From positions 142,926 to 160,425 of the forward strand of contig MPNW01000844.1 in assembly GCA_011800805.1 (NCBI GenBank): DNA of 17,500 nt, given 5' to 3'. A program made the position numbers and the translations under genes. The notes beneath the pieces were generated by a model. The model did not search any database and was not told the DNA's origin. It was given only the letters and a program-made list of their open reading frames with translations. Of this stretch, positions 1 through 13,986 are shown piece after piece; position 1 is the first letter of the stretch, and the number at the start of each line of letters is the position of its first letter. The stretch is from Hirudo medicinalis. Its lineage: Eukaryota; Annelida; Clitellata; Hirudinida; Hirudinidae.

Positions 1-442
1 TTTGTCATGGGATAAGATGTTTGACAAATGTTAGTAACGAAAAATAAATTAAGTGAATAATTATGTTAGACAATTATTTAATAATTAATAACAACATCAA
101 CTATAATAATAATAATAATAATAATAGTAATAATAATAGTAATATTAATAATAACAACAATTTCTTCAGAAATTTTATTCATTTAAATCACTTAAATACA
201 AACATCTAATCAACTCAAGGAATCAAAGTGACTCAAGGGTCAGCCTTAAGTAAACCTAATTCAATTTCTTTAAAGCTTTTCATGAGCAGTTAATTTAATT
301 AAAGTTAATTTAATAATTTAATAATTTAAGTTAATTTCAGCCTTTCTTAGGCCTCAAGGAAAATATAATTTTACAAAATTTGTCAAATTATTTGAAAGCC
401 AATATTTAAACATTAATGAAATAAAGCACAAAAAAAATATAC
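1..442. other. AT-rich sequence with no recognised exon
   Basis: This should lie inside the next intron of the M13 gene or beyond it. It contains an interrupted (AAT)n run at about 102-155 and strings of TAATTTAA. I found no M13 catalytic motif on the minus strand here. Confidence 0.6.
102..155. repeat. Interrupted (AAT)n microsatellite
   Basis: A run of ATA/AAT triplets broken by AGT and ACA variants. Confidence 0.8.
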
Positions 443-5252
<4,810 letters not shown>

Positions 5253-5259
<7 letters not shown>

Positions 5260-5270
5260 TTTCCGTCCAT
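5253..5270 (-). promoter_or_regulatory. Five-codon upstream ORF overlapping the M13 start codon
   Basis: An ATG at 5270-5268 opens a frame of five codons (Met-Asp-Gly-Lys-Cys) that ends in TAA at 5255-5253. It overlaps the chosen start ATG (5259-5257) in another frame. If the transcript begins upstream, scanning ribosomes would meet this ATG first, so it could dampen or regulate translation of the peptidase. The alternative is that transcription starts between the two ATGs. Only the sequence is seen; the role is inferred. Confidence 0.3.
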
Positions 5271-5648
5271 TTGTGTGACTTAATTTTTTAAAACTAAGAC
5301 TTTTGGTTCAAATGTTCGCAAGCTAATTTATATTGAATCAAGTTTTTGAATGTTAAACCGTTAATAATTATTCTTCGTGACTTTCAAAGCTTTATATTCA
5401 TTGTCAGTGCTTAATTTCAATCATTGATTTGTATAACGAGAAACGTATTGATTCTAATTTGTGACTGAAAAATCGCGGGCATGAGTTGTAATTTCAATAT
5501 TCACAAATCACGAAATAAATTTATTATAATTTATTTTAATTGGAAATGGCAAAATGTTATTAAATTATAAAACAATTTTTAACTGCATTCGCATCGGTAA
5601 AAGAAAATTGATTCTTCACTTTGTTTTCTTTGTTTTTTGTTTTCTCAA
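5260..5648. promoter_or_regulatory. Intergenic region between divergent M13 and proteasome beta-2 genes (candidate bidirectional promoter)
   Basis: These 389 bp separate the start codons of two genes transcribed away from each other, so both 5' UTRs and core promoters should lie here unless there are non-coding first exons further out. The stretch is AT-rich, with no clear TATA box at a proper distance from either start and no CpG-rich core. A pyrimidine-rich run (about 5619-5645) lies directly before the proteasome start. Confidence 0.45.
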
Positions 5649-7403
5649 ATGGATTTCTCGGTAGCAGACGACTTACGGAAAGCAAAGTCTCCAGGATTTT
5701 GCTTTAAATATTGCGAGAGGTATCTGGATTTTGCAGAATGTTTTTCATACTTTTCATATGCGCAGCGATCGAACTGTTTTTGATTATTTATAAATTGTGA
5801 TTTGATTTTCTAGAAATGAAATATTAAGAAAGCATTCGCCCGATAATTTACCTGTGCCGACCAAAACTGGGACGACTTCTGTTGGAATCGTGTTTTTGGT
5901 ACGAATGTATGTTCCATCGGGTGTGGTTTAAATAATTTAGAAGGCTATTTATTTTTTATCCAGAATGGGGTTATTTTGGGTTCAGATTTTCAGAACATCA
6001 ACAATTCTCTGAGGGAAAGTAATGCGGAAAAACTGTTCTATCTCTCAGACAATATTTTGTGAGTTTGAATTGAATTTATAATTTGCTGAAACTTTACTCG
6101 AATGATTGTTTAATTTATTAATTAAAGTTGCTGTTGTGCTGGTATGGCTGCAGACAACTATTGGGTCAGTAAGCTTATATCATCAGATCTCAAGTTGCTC
6201 CAACTTGAGATGAAGAGAAAGTGCAGAGTTGTTACAGCTGTCAGAATTGCCAAGCAGATCTTATTTCAGTAAGAATTTCCCAAAAACATGTCGTGGACAG
6301 TTATCATCATTTAAACATTGGCCATTAGAACTACAAAAAAATTGTCAATGTGCAAATGTTTTGTCTTAGTGCTATGAAATTTAAGATACCAGGGTTTTCT
6401 GGATGTTAACTTTATAATTGGTGGAGTGGACATAAATGGACCCCATCTGGTCACTGTATACCCACACGGTTCCTCTGACAAGCTGTATTATTCTGGAATT
6501 GGTAATCATTCAAATACTTTTCAAGAATGAATTTTATTTTGAGAACTATTGATTAGAATTTAGTTTATTTTACATGGGGAGTTTTTTCATTTGTTCACTT
6601 TTGCAGGTTCAGGATCTATGCCCTCAATGTCTGTTATTGAAAACAGGTACAGAATTGGATTAGGAGTTAGTTTTGTAAATAATTTTTTTCGTATAATATT
6701 ACAATAATATTGTTTTAATAAGATGAAAATAGATGTTTATCCATCATCATTACAACATCTGGTGATAAATTGTCTGACTGGCTGCAAGAGCGACTGAGTT
6801 TAACACTAACCTCATTATCGTAATTATGGGAGCTAGATTAAGACTAAGCCCATCATATCAATACTTGATTTCGGAGTACTTGTGATGTGCTGCTTGCATC
6901 TTCCATTCAACATGATGGATCCAAAAACTAATTGGAATCATTTACTTGAAGGAGGAGGAAGCTATGGATTTACTGTTGGACAGCATATCGTCCGGCATAT
7001 ACAACGACTTAAATAGCGGTACCTCCATAAATGCTGTCGTCATAACCAAGGAAGGCTTCACCCAGAAAGTCTTCCCATTAGAAGAAAAAGCTCAGAGGTG
7101 ATTCTGACACTAGTTTGTTATTCGAAGATTCTTTATAGTAATTGGAGAAGATTGTGGACATATTTGGCATGGTATTCTGTACCAGCTAATGAAATCCTTT
7201 GATAATGTTGACTAGTGTCATGTAATGTCATGCATAATGACTGGTTAACTAATTCGAGCACTAAGGAGCTCTTGTTCAGATTAAGGAATGAATTTATACA
7301 CGATTCCAGCCAGAAATCTGTCATCGTAAAAGACTTCAATGTAACTCACACGGAGATCAAAAGGTATGAATTGATAACAACAAGTGAGAAAGTACTGAGA
7401 TGA
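5649..7403 (+). CDS. PSMB7: Proteasome subunit beta type-7-like (beta-2), catalytic; eight exons, 285 aa, complete
   Basis: This is a beta-2 subunit of the 20S proteasome, the N-terminal-nucleophile peptidase responsible for trypsin-like cleavage. Exons: 5649-5719, 5814-5898, 5964-6058, 6128-6268, 6386-6501, 6607-6665, 6952-7097, 7259-7403; every junction is GT-AG with matching phase. The propeptide (1-43) has the beta-2 block GFCFKYCERN (16-25) and ends in KTG, so cleavage before Thr44 leaves the nucleophile; human PSMB7 also starts its mature chain at 44. Asp60 (D17), Lys75 (K33), Ser173 in GSGS, Asp208 and Ser211 in NDLNSG are all kept. GGVDINGPHL (143-152) and YPHGSSDKL (156-164) are beta-2 signatures. 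The C-terminal arm that clasps beta-3 is present (239-285). S1-pocket positions differ from the canonical subunit (see findings), so this may be a specialised paralog. The exon 6 donor could instead be at 6675, adding three residues. Confidence 0.9.
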
Positions 7404-7533
7404 ATATTACCATTCCTTATGGAATATCCTTGGCCTTATGGACGATTTTGTGAAATTGGAGCTTTTACGATTTGTGACTCATGATTAAGGTGATTGTGAT
7501 GTTGCTTTTGTTTCGTTGCATTTGTTTGTTGTT

Positions 7534-7539
7534 ATTAAA
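7534..7539 (+). terminator. Candidate poly(A) signal ATTAAA for the proteasome beta-2 gene
   Basis: ATTAAA, the commonest variant of AATAAA, lies 131 bp after the stop codon and is followed by T/GT-rich sequence (TTGTATTATTCGACTTTG). No canonical AATAAA is closer. A 3' UTR of about 150 nt would fit, and would stop before the convergent kinase gene whose stop codon is at 7837. Confidence 0.4.
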
Positions 7540-7836
7540 TTGTATTATTCGACTTTGTTTACATTTGAAAGCAACAATATGGTCCATATAAGTGGTCTCA
7601 AATCAGAGGACTTTAAGAGAAATTACAATGAATTTGTTTCAGCTAAAGTCTGACTATTTATGATAACTCAAACTTTACGACCATCAACTGTACTTAACAA
7701 CTTTTAAAAATAGATCTTAGTTTAAGACCTTAGCCAGTCAACCAAACAATTAAAAAACAAAACAAAACAAACACCAATTAACTTAAGAATCAGAACACAA
7801 ACAAAACATTACTTGAATGACCCAACTTCAATGGTA

Positions 7837-9268
7837 TCAGAAATCTTTGAATTCCTCTTGCAGCAGGCTGATTGGGATGTCGAAATTTCCTCTTGGAACT
7901 TCTTGTTCCGGAGGCATGAACACCGGGATCAGCGGAGGAAGCACCTGCTTCAAGTACAAAGCCGGCAAGTCTATTTCGGCAAATAACTGATGGTCCAGTA
8001 CTTCTTGTCCTTTTCTTCTTCCACATCCCAGCCTCATACCTACATCTGGTGTTATTAATTTGTGAAGGAAGTCGACTAGAACTTGCTCCATATCTTCAGG
8101 GTATTGGACCTAAAAACATGAGATTTTGTGAATTAGTTGGCGCTAAGGTTAAGAGCGATATTACACTAATACAGTAACGATAGTAATTTCAGGATGTTTC
8201 AGTAACTTACGTTTGCTTCTGCGATGTCCTTGTAGTTTGACCAGTTGCATTTGTCAAAGGGCATCTCACCTACGGCAAGGATGAACATGAGGACCCCGTA
8301 AGACCACCAATCTGCTGACACTCCGTAGCCCTGAAAATATTAAGGATATAATTAGTTAATGGAATTGTAATTTTAGGGGAATTAATATTATTACTTACTT
8401 TTGACTTGGAGACAGGTTGATTTTGTCGTATCTTTTTCTTGTCTTCTATAATTTTAAGCATTTCAGGGGCCATGTAGTTGAAGGATCCACAAACGCTAAA
8501 CGTTCTTCCGTCTGCACCGATATTTTTGGCCATCCCAAAATCACCAAGCTTTATGTATCCGTCTCCGTCTATAAAGATGTTTTCCAGCTTGATATCCCTG
8601 TGGACGACGCCCACACTGTGAAGGAACTGGATGGCCATGGCAAGCTGTGCTCCGAAGAATTGAATTTCGGCAATTCCCATTTTATAGAATTCGCTCAGAT
8701 ATGAGGTAAAGTCTCCGGCCGGGTAATAATCCATGGCAAAGTAGACGAAGCTCCCGTCCATGAAGTGATGGTGCATCCTGGAGATGAACGGATGATCGAC
8801 GGACCTCGATATTCTCTTTTCTCTTATAAAACCGGTCAGATGCTTCCGGAACAATGCCTTACTGACGACTTTAATGGCACTGATCTCTCCACTGGACCTG
8901 TGCTTGGCCAATTTGACGGTGCCAAACGTACCTTTTTCTATTGTCTTGATGTGTTCGTATTCGCTTATCGACATTTTGTCGATCTTTGGGCTTGTCTCGT
9001 ATAACCTGATAAACGTCGTCCTAGCTTTCCGAAGTCCGGCCCTGTACCTGCCGTGGTTGGCCAGAGACCTCAACTTGCCGACGAAACTGCCCCAAATTCT
9101 CTGGGAAGCAGTGTTTTTAGACCCGCATCTACGATGCATACCGGGCCTGCAAAGGCCCCCATACATGAAAGACATCATTTTTAGTGGTGAACTTTTAGCG
9201 ATTGCGATAAATTCATTAATCGGAGATTTGGTACGGCAATGATATTTGCTGTTTGGATTATTTTTCAT
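7837..9268 (-). CDS. AGC-family protein kinase, PKA catalytic/PRKX-like, divergent; three exons, 420 aa
   Basis: This is a serine/threonine kinase. Exons: 9268-8399 (290 codons), 8330-8211 (40), 8109-7837 (90 plus stop), all phase 0 with GTAAGT-type donors. Residues 1-105 are a basic extension. The kinase domain follows: glycine loop EKGTFGTV (111-118), Lys133 in AIK, helix-C Glu150, HRDIKLEN (223-230), DFG (243-245), APE (267-269), DWW in exon 2 and the closing Arg in GMRLG. Ser258 sits where PKA has its activation-loop threonine, before CGS. The protein ends in FKDF, the C-terminal F-x-x-F hydrophobic motif typical of PKA and PRKX. Oddities: Glu111 replaces the first loop glycine; about 15 extra residues lie between APE and DWW; the acidic FDDY part of the C-tail is not intact. 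The first ATG is used, but its context is poor, and Met31, Met32, Met35, Met44 or Met99 could also serve. Most likely active, possibly tissue-restricted. Confidence 0.9.
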
Positions 9269-9646
9269 TAGAGAGCAGTTTTCAGTTGGTTTATTTGAGC
9301 AGGTGACATTGCTCGATGAAAGATAACGTTTGTGTTGATTTTTGAAAATTTATTACCATTAATAAATTTTTATTATTAATTATTAATGATAATTATTTAT
9401 TACCATTAATAAATTTTAAATTTATTAAAAAATATTTTAAATAAAAAAATTTGTCTTTAAGACAACGGGTAATGTAATAATAAATGATTAAATGAAGATA
9501 ATATGACACTATATTGTTATATTTTAGACGAATTTTAACTTAAATCTCATTTCGCCAGATTTTCTACCTCTCTACGTGACTAGCCCGAATCTTATTTTAA
9601 ATAATATTAGTAATAATAATAATAACATTAACAATAATTATAATAG
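9269..9646. other. AT-rich region upstream of the kinase gene
   Basis: This should carry the kinase promoter and 5' UTR (minus strand). The kinase reading frame stays open for some distance above the first ATG, so a longer 5' exon is not excluded. Inside is a perfect 23-bp direct repeat, TTTATTACCATTAATAAATT-type, at 9348-9370 and 9395-9417. No gene is recognised. Confidence 0.6.
9348..9417. repeat. Pair of 23-bp direct repeats, 24 bp apart
   Basis: ATTTATTACCATTAATAAAT followed by TTT occurs twice, at 9348-9370 and 9395-9417, with an AT-only spacer. Confidence 0.75.
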
Positions 9647-9801
9647 CAGTGCCGGATTTAGACATGGTCGGGGATGTGCCACCGCGTAGGGGCCTCCACC
9701 AACCAAAGAAACCTTATTTTAGCTTGTCAGGGGTGGGCAGCAGGACTGGTGGGCCTCCATCACATTGCACAGGGGCCTCCACCTGGGTAGATCCGGCGCT
9801 G
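9647..9801. mobile_element. 155-bp hAT-like MITE with TIRs
   Basis: The left end CAGTGCCGGATTTA (9647-9660) is the inverse of the right end TAGATCCGGCGCTG (9788-9801) with 12 of 14 positions matching. CAGxG termini are typical of hAT transposons. The flanks are TATAATAG on the left and GGTAATAG on the right, an imperfect 8-bp target-site duplication (6 of 8), the length hAT elements make. The body is GC-rich, repeats GGGGCCTCCA, and has no transposase, so it is non-autonomous. The open frame over it from 9649 is an artefact. Confidence 0.7.
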
Positions 9802-10138
9802 GGTAATAGAAATAAGAACACGTCATTTCCTGTCCAAACCAGATCTAACAAGGCACTTGAAACTGATCGGGATGCCTTGTGTTAGCGAATGCTAATGTAA
9901 TAATAATAATAATAATAATAATAATTGTAAGAATGATGATGATAGTATTAATAATAATAACGCTTACGAGTTTATATGGTAAACCAAAACTAACCGGTCA
10001 GAACTACTTCTTTACGCTCACCAAAACAGTAGCAGAACTTGAATTTGCCTGCCTACAAAATCAAAAGTACAACCTTTCCTCAACATGCTACTCAGTCACT
10101 TGAAGTAGATTGAGACTGTTGGCTGGATGTCGTTCCTG
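9802..10138. other. No recognised gene; (AAT)n run and an open plus-strand stretch
   Basis: An (AAT)n array lies at 9898-9924. After it, about 9961-10103 is open on the plus strand and reads non-repetitively (ends SSTCYSVT before a stop), but it has no convincing splice sites and no family I recognise. Confidence 0.4.
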
Positions 10139-10241
10139 TTGCTGTTGTTGTTGTTGCAGTTGTTGTTGTTGAAGTTGTTGCTACAGTTGTTGTTGTTGAA
10201 GTTGTTGTTGCTGCTGCTGTTTGTGGTTCAATTATTGCCAT
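10092..10241 (-). other. Thr-rich open frame over a (GTT)n array
   Basis: The plus strand is a (GTT)n array with two 24-bp direct copies (10157-10180 and 10184-10207). On the minus strand it reads, without stops, as a 49-residue Thr/Ser/Ala tract from Met at 10241 to TGA at 10092, and stays open above that Met. It resembles a mucin-like linker and lies downstream, on the same strand, of the candidate exon at 10543-10741, but I could not find a phase-compatible acceptor. It could be a simple repeat only. Confidence 0.25.
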
Positions 10242-10542
10242 GTCCACGGATTGTAATGTTGCAAGAGTGAGTTTTATCCTTTTTATTCTTGAAATTATTT
10301 TTATAATTATTGGAAAGTTTCAACATTTACGAAAAAGGTGTTCTGCTGTTTTGTTGCGTTTGAGTCATCGGTTCAATAAGGTTGGTTTGTCATGCTTTGT
10401 AGTCTAACTTGCAACAATTTCTTGCAACAATAGGTTCTGCCCTCAATAAACTTTTATACAGTCACAACCACTAACATGCATGGTTTTTGTTGATAATGTT
10501 GTTGATTATAAAAATAAATTTTTTAGTTCTTTGATTTTTTAC

Positions 10543-10741
10543 TTCTGCAATGTAAAATTTTCCAGAGCTTGGACACAAAATCGGAGGTCGACGGTGACTA
10601 GCGCCAATTGTCAGCAGACGATCTCTGCTGTCAACTATAAAAACTACAACAAACATTCTTTTTAGGTCTGTGTCACCGGTGTATTTTTTTGGGTAGGGGT
10701 GTTTGGGGAACCTGAACATGATCAATGAAACTTCTTCACCT
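10543..10741 (-). CDS. Candidate internal exon, weakly CUB-like
   Basis: A 199-bp open stretch bounded on the minus strand by a TTATTCTTAG acceptor and a GTAAAA donor. It encodes 66 non-repetitive residues with the core FPKHPYPKKYTGDTD, then FVVVF and DRLLTI. That order (P..YP..Y...D, then alternating hydrophobic strands) resembles the first half of a CUB domain, but the cysteine and tryptophan expected after the first motif are replaced by Leu and Met. No neighbouring exon was found to complete a domain. It is either part of an unrecognised minus-strand gene, a decayed exon, or chance. Confidence 0.35.
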
Positions 10742-11697
10742 CTAAGAATAATAATGACATTGTTGTTGTGATGACAAGTAATGATTAACACTTACCTTGA
10801 TAACACAATATGTTAATAATCGAATTCTTTCAATGACGAATAATTACTAATAATTACCTTAATCACGAGTGAAATGAACGATCTACATGTGAGGACTTCA
10901 TGTCTTATCACGATTTCACGATAAAGTCAAAATTTATTATTATTACTATAATTATTATTATTAATATTAATATTATTATTATTATTTTTTACTATAATTG
11001 TTATAAAGTGAGCTCTGTTTACGCACCAAAAGGTTGTCATTTGTCCCTTTTCAAAGAGACGGTGAATTATAGTGAATTAATGACTTGTAAAGCGTAATAC
11101 TGAGAAATTCTTTTTAAATCAAGTCTCCGTTTAAAATGTTTCCCAATAATCATAATTACCATAAAAATAGAATAGCACCAATAAATGTCATAATTACCAT
11201 CTTGCATAACATTTCTTGGAATGATTTTGTCGTGATGTGAGTCTCGGGATAGTAGACAGTAGCAGTAGCAAATTGTAAAGCTACAAATCTAGCGATTATA
11301 ATGATAAATAGTTATTATTTGAAACAACAAAGCAAATGGTTTTATCCATTATTCATTCAACTCCTTTTCACTTTGGAACAAAACAGTTGCTTTGCCGAGG
11401 TAAGAGATCAACATTACCCGTTGACGAAATGCTTCTAAAGAGTGTTAAATAATATTCCTGATTAGTTAGCCATTAACTTATTGTAATTATTATTGTCGTA
11501 CACATCTGAAGGTGCTTTAAAGATGAAATATTCAACAAAATGTCAGCCTAATGTCGTACTCAAAACGAGACCCGATTCTTGTAATAGCTGAGGGATCCGA
11601 CAATAACGCAACTGCTTTATCGATCAAACGATCGATCAGTTTTATATCAAAATCCGCTGAATTAAAATCAGAATAAAACTCGAACCATGTAAATTTC
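10742..11697. other. Intergenic or intronic AT-rich sequence
   Basis: I see short ATT runs near 10936-10986 and no gene, repeat family or RNA. Confidence 0.5.
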
Positions 11698-12121
11698 CTA
11701 CTCTCGAAACATCTCCAAAATGGTCCTCAAACTCAATGCAAGGTTAACCTCATTGTTAAGGTGAGATAGTAATGAAATTGTATCTAGTTTAAATAGCCTT
11801 ACTGAGAAGGTGTGCCATACGTTTTAAGGTCTCGATGGAGTCACCTGTTGTCTACCTGGATATCTAAGAGACTATCCGTGATATATATTCTCCGATATTC
11901 GATACATATCGAAAGTTGCCATCGATATATTGAAAGATATTTGGAGGGCTTCAGAGATTGACCGAGATAATTTTGAGGTTATAAATAACTTGACCTGCTC
12001 GTTTTGGCGCTTTTTGATATTTCGAGTTGTTGAATTTGTCTTCCACTTGTTCCAGTTCATTGAATCCATTTTGAGGAATGGGAAATGGGAATTGGATTTT
12101 TGTTTCTCGATTATCCGTGAC
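11698..12121 (-). CDS. Candidate last two exons of an unrecognised minus-strand gene
   Basis: Two open blocks join cleanly. Exon a, 12121-11995, follows a TTTAAAG acceptor, encodes 42 codons plus one base (FPFPIPQNGFNELEQVEDKF within) and ends at a GTCAAG donor. Exon b, 11801-11698, follows CACCTTCTCAG, starts with the two bases that complete the split codon, and encodes 33 residues ending LRTILEMFRE before TAG. The combined tail is acidic then leucine-rich and probably helical. Phase agreement and a good pyrimidine tract support it; but other frames over exon a are open too, no family is recognised, and the intron is 193 bp. No upstream exon is firmly placed. Confidence 0.3.
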
Positions 12122-13011
12122 CTTTAAAAATTAATATTAATTAATTGCCTTTTTAAATGTATTTATGTCATTATTTATGCAATTTATTCTTAAATACGTC
12201 GATGGATTTTCCAGACGAAATTCTGTTGCAACTAACAATCGATTGATCTTTTATCAGTTATCGAACAAAAGTGTACATTTTTTTTACTCAGGCTTTGCGA
12301 ACCTCTGCTTGACTTGTTGACTGGTCGGTTGATCTTGACGATTGACTGATCAAAACTGTCCAGCAATTGATGACATTGATGACACCGATTAGCCCGTCAT
12401 TCCAAAGAGAGGCCTGTCCTTTCCCGAAGCAGAGTTACTTCCATCCTCTTTGACGAAAAACTAATTGTAAGTGACATGTTTTGTTGTTTTTCGCTTGCTC
12501 AAATGTTTGGAAAACAAAATCCAAACAAAACACTTTGAAAATGTGACTTTATCCTCTTGATTACAGTTTATTTAGTCGGTTAATAAGTTTAGCAGTTGAC
12601 TGAAAAAGGAAATCATCAAAAGAACTGAATTATTTATTGTCTTGCAAAACTTTGAGCAACGAGCACGGGAGTGTTTTTAAGGCTTGCGCAAGTGAAGTGT
12701 TAAAACAGAATTATGAATTATGAATTATGAATGAGCGTTTTAAATGCTTGATTATTTTTCCAATATTTTGGAAAATATTTATTTAATGTTTACATCATTA
12801 TTCACACATTCTTCACGTAATCATTCCCTGAATGACTGTTCCTAGCTGTAACTTATTGCAGGGATATTATGTGCACATTTGTAGATGAATATGCAAATCG
12901 TAAAAAGAATTATTCTGATAATTTAATGAGTACATGGATGTATCAATATAACGTAATTCAAGTCGTGTTTTTGGTAATAGCAAATAGCAGGCTCGAATGT
13001 CGTCAAGGTTG
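12122..13011. other. No firm gene; one strand-ambiguous exon candidate and small repeats
   Basis: A 74-bp block at 12393-12466 is open on both strands and has a strong GTAAGT donor on the plus strand. Three tandem GAATTAT heptamers lie at 12708-12728. A perfect 8-bp inverted repeat, TTTTCCAA-TATT-TTGGAAAA, lies at 12756-12775. I recognise nothing else. Confidence 0.45.
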
Positions 13012-13148
13012 TTGCACAGATGTTGTTGTTGTTGTTGTTGTTGTTGCACAGATGCTGTTATTGTTGGTGTTGTTGTTGTACAAATGTTGTTGTTGTTGTT
13101 GCACATATGTTATTGTTACACAGATATTGCTGCTGCTGCTGCTGCTGC

Positions 13149-13181
<33 letters not shown>
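13012..13181. repeat. (GTT)n/(GCT)n array with a repeated TTGCACAGATG word
   Basis: The word TTGCACAGATG and degenerate forms (TTGTACAAATG, TTGCACATATG, TTACACAGATA) occur at 13012, 13044, 13076, 13099 and 13116. They are separated by GTT runs, giving a decaying period of 32, 32, 23 and 17 bp. It then runs into pure GCT then GTT triplets to 13181. The array evolved by both segment duplication and triplet slippage. Reading frames over it give only low-complexity peptides. Confidence 0.8.
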
Positions 13182-13182
<1 letters not shown>

Positions 13183-13848
13183 AGGGAGCTGCTGAAATTT
13201 GTCGAACGATGTCATCATTTTCGAGTGAATTGAGCCGCATGTTTATGTCATCATTTAAGTAAATAATCTATTTTTTCCTTCATCGTGTCAACGACGTCAA
13301 CCATAAGAAAAGAAAAAAGACCTAACAGATAATCTATATTTCTCAACAATTTACAGCCGTGAAATTATCATTATTGTTAAAGTTATTTCATTCGGCTCCA
13401 TCTAAATTTATTATTTATTAGTTATTCTTATTATTTTATTGCATCACGTTTATTGAGTCTCCGCATTTTTTTGCTGATGATTTTTTAATCTCTAATATAT
13501 TTTTCTTCTTCTTCTTCTTGTTGTTGTTGTTGTTCGTGCAAATGTCACGACCAAAGCCATTTTACAAAGGATTGCCTGTTTTCTCAAAGAACAACAGAAT
13601 TGGGGACAAGCATCGTAAATCATGTTTGCCTCATCAGTCAATAAACACTATCTTTAAACACCGAGCACATGATGAAGAGGATGTCATCCTTTGCATGACG
13701 GATGACGAATGCATTCGATGTGTTGACATTTTCATGTTTTTACATTTGTGGACTTTTGAGACAAAACGATGACTTAGCAATGACATTAACTGCAAAACTA
13801 TGTTTCGCGTGGAATCAGAGACTGCACAGACCAGCCTTGAGGACGATT
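13182..13848. other. No recognised gene
   Basis: It has a (TTC)n(TTG)n run at about 13504-13534 and an open plus-strand frame at 13518-13772 that starts inside it. Codons after the run look varied, but no splice signals, domain or homolog is apparent, so I do not call it. Confidence 0.4.
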
Positions 13849-13986
13849 TCAGTGATTTATTACAACATGCACCAATCTCAGTGACTCAAACATTTTTTGT
13901 TTGATTCCTGTGTACACAGATCCATCAAATTCTGTCAGTCCAGACAAAAGGATCGTCAACAGCTGAAGAACATGATATTCGCTGTT
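13849..13986 (-). CDS. Candidate terminal exon of an unrecognised minus-strand gene (helical, HEAT-like?)
   Basis: An acceptor CTCTCTCAACTGAG is followed by 45 codons containing HVLQLLTILLSGLTEFDG and KQKMFESLRL and ending in TGA; an AATAAA overlaps the last codons and could be a poly(A) signal. The alternation of leucines suggests paired amphipathic helices as in HEAT/ARM proteins, but that is only an impression. The frame is open for some 17 codons above the acceptor. It may belong with the candidate exon at 16017-16076. Confidence 0.3.
   Translation of the reverse strand, partial: NSEYHVLQLLTILLSGLTEFDGSVYTGIKQKMFESLRLVHVVINH

Noticed and set aside
6720..6951. Extra small proteasome exon between exons 6 and 7
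   Set aside because: Joining 6665 directly to 6952 gives exactly the expected family length; every extra exon I tried introduced a stop or broke the frame.
8417..9242. Plus-strand open frames opposite the kinase
   Set aside because: They are antisense shadows of the kinase exon, which has full family motifs on the minus strand.
9649..9885. 78-residue plus-strand frame
   Set aside because: It lies mostly inside the MITE and simply reads its GC-rich body.
12867..13233. Gln, Asn and Val-rich frames on both strands over the GTT/GCT array
   Set aside because: Low-complexity translations of a simple repeat.
13518..13772. 84-residue plus-strand frame
   Set aside because: It starts in a TTC/TTG run and has no recognised domain or splice signals. 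Not excluded as an exon, but not supportable.
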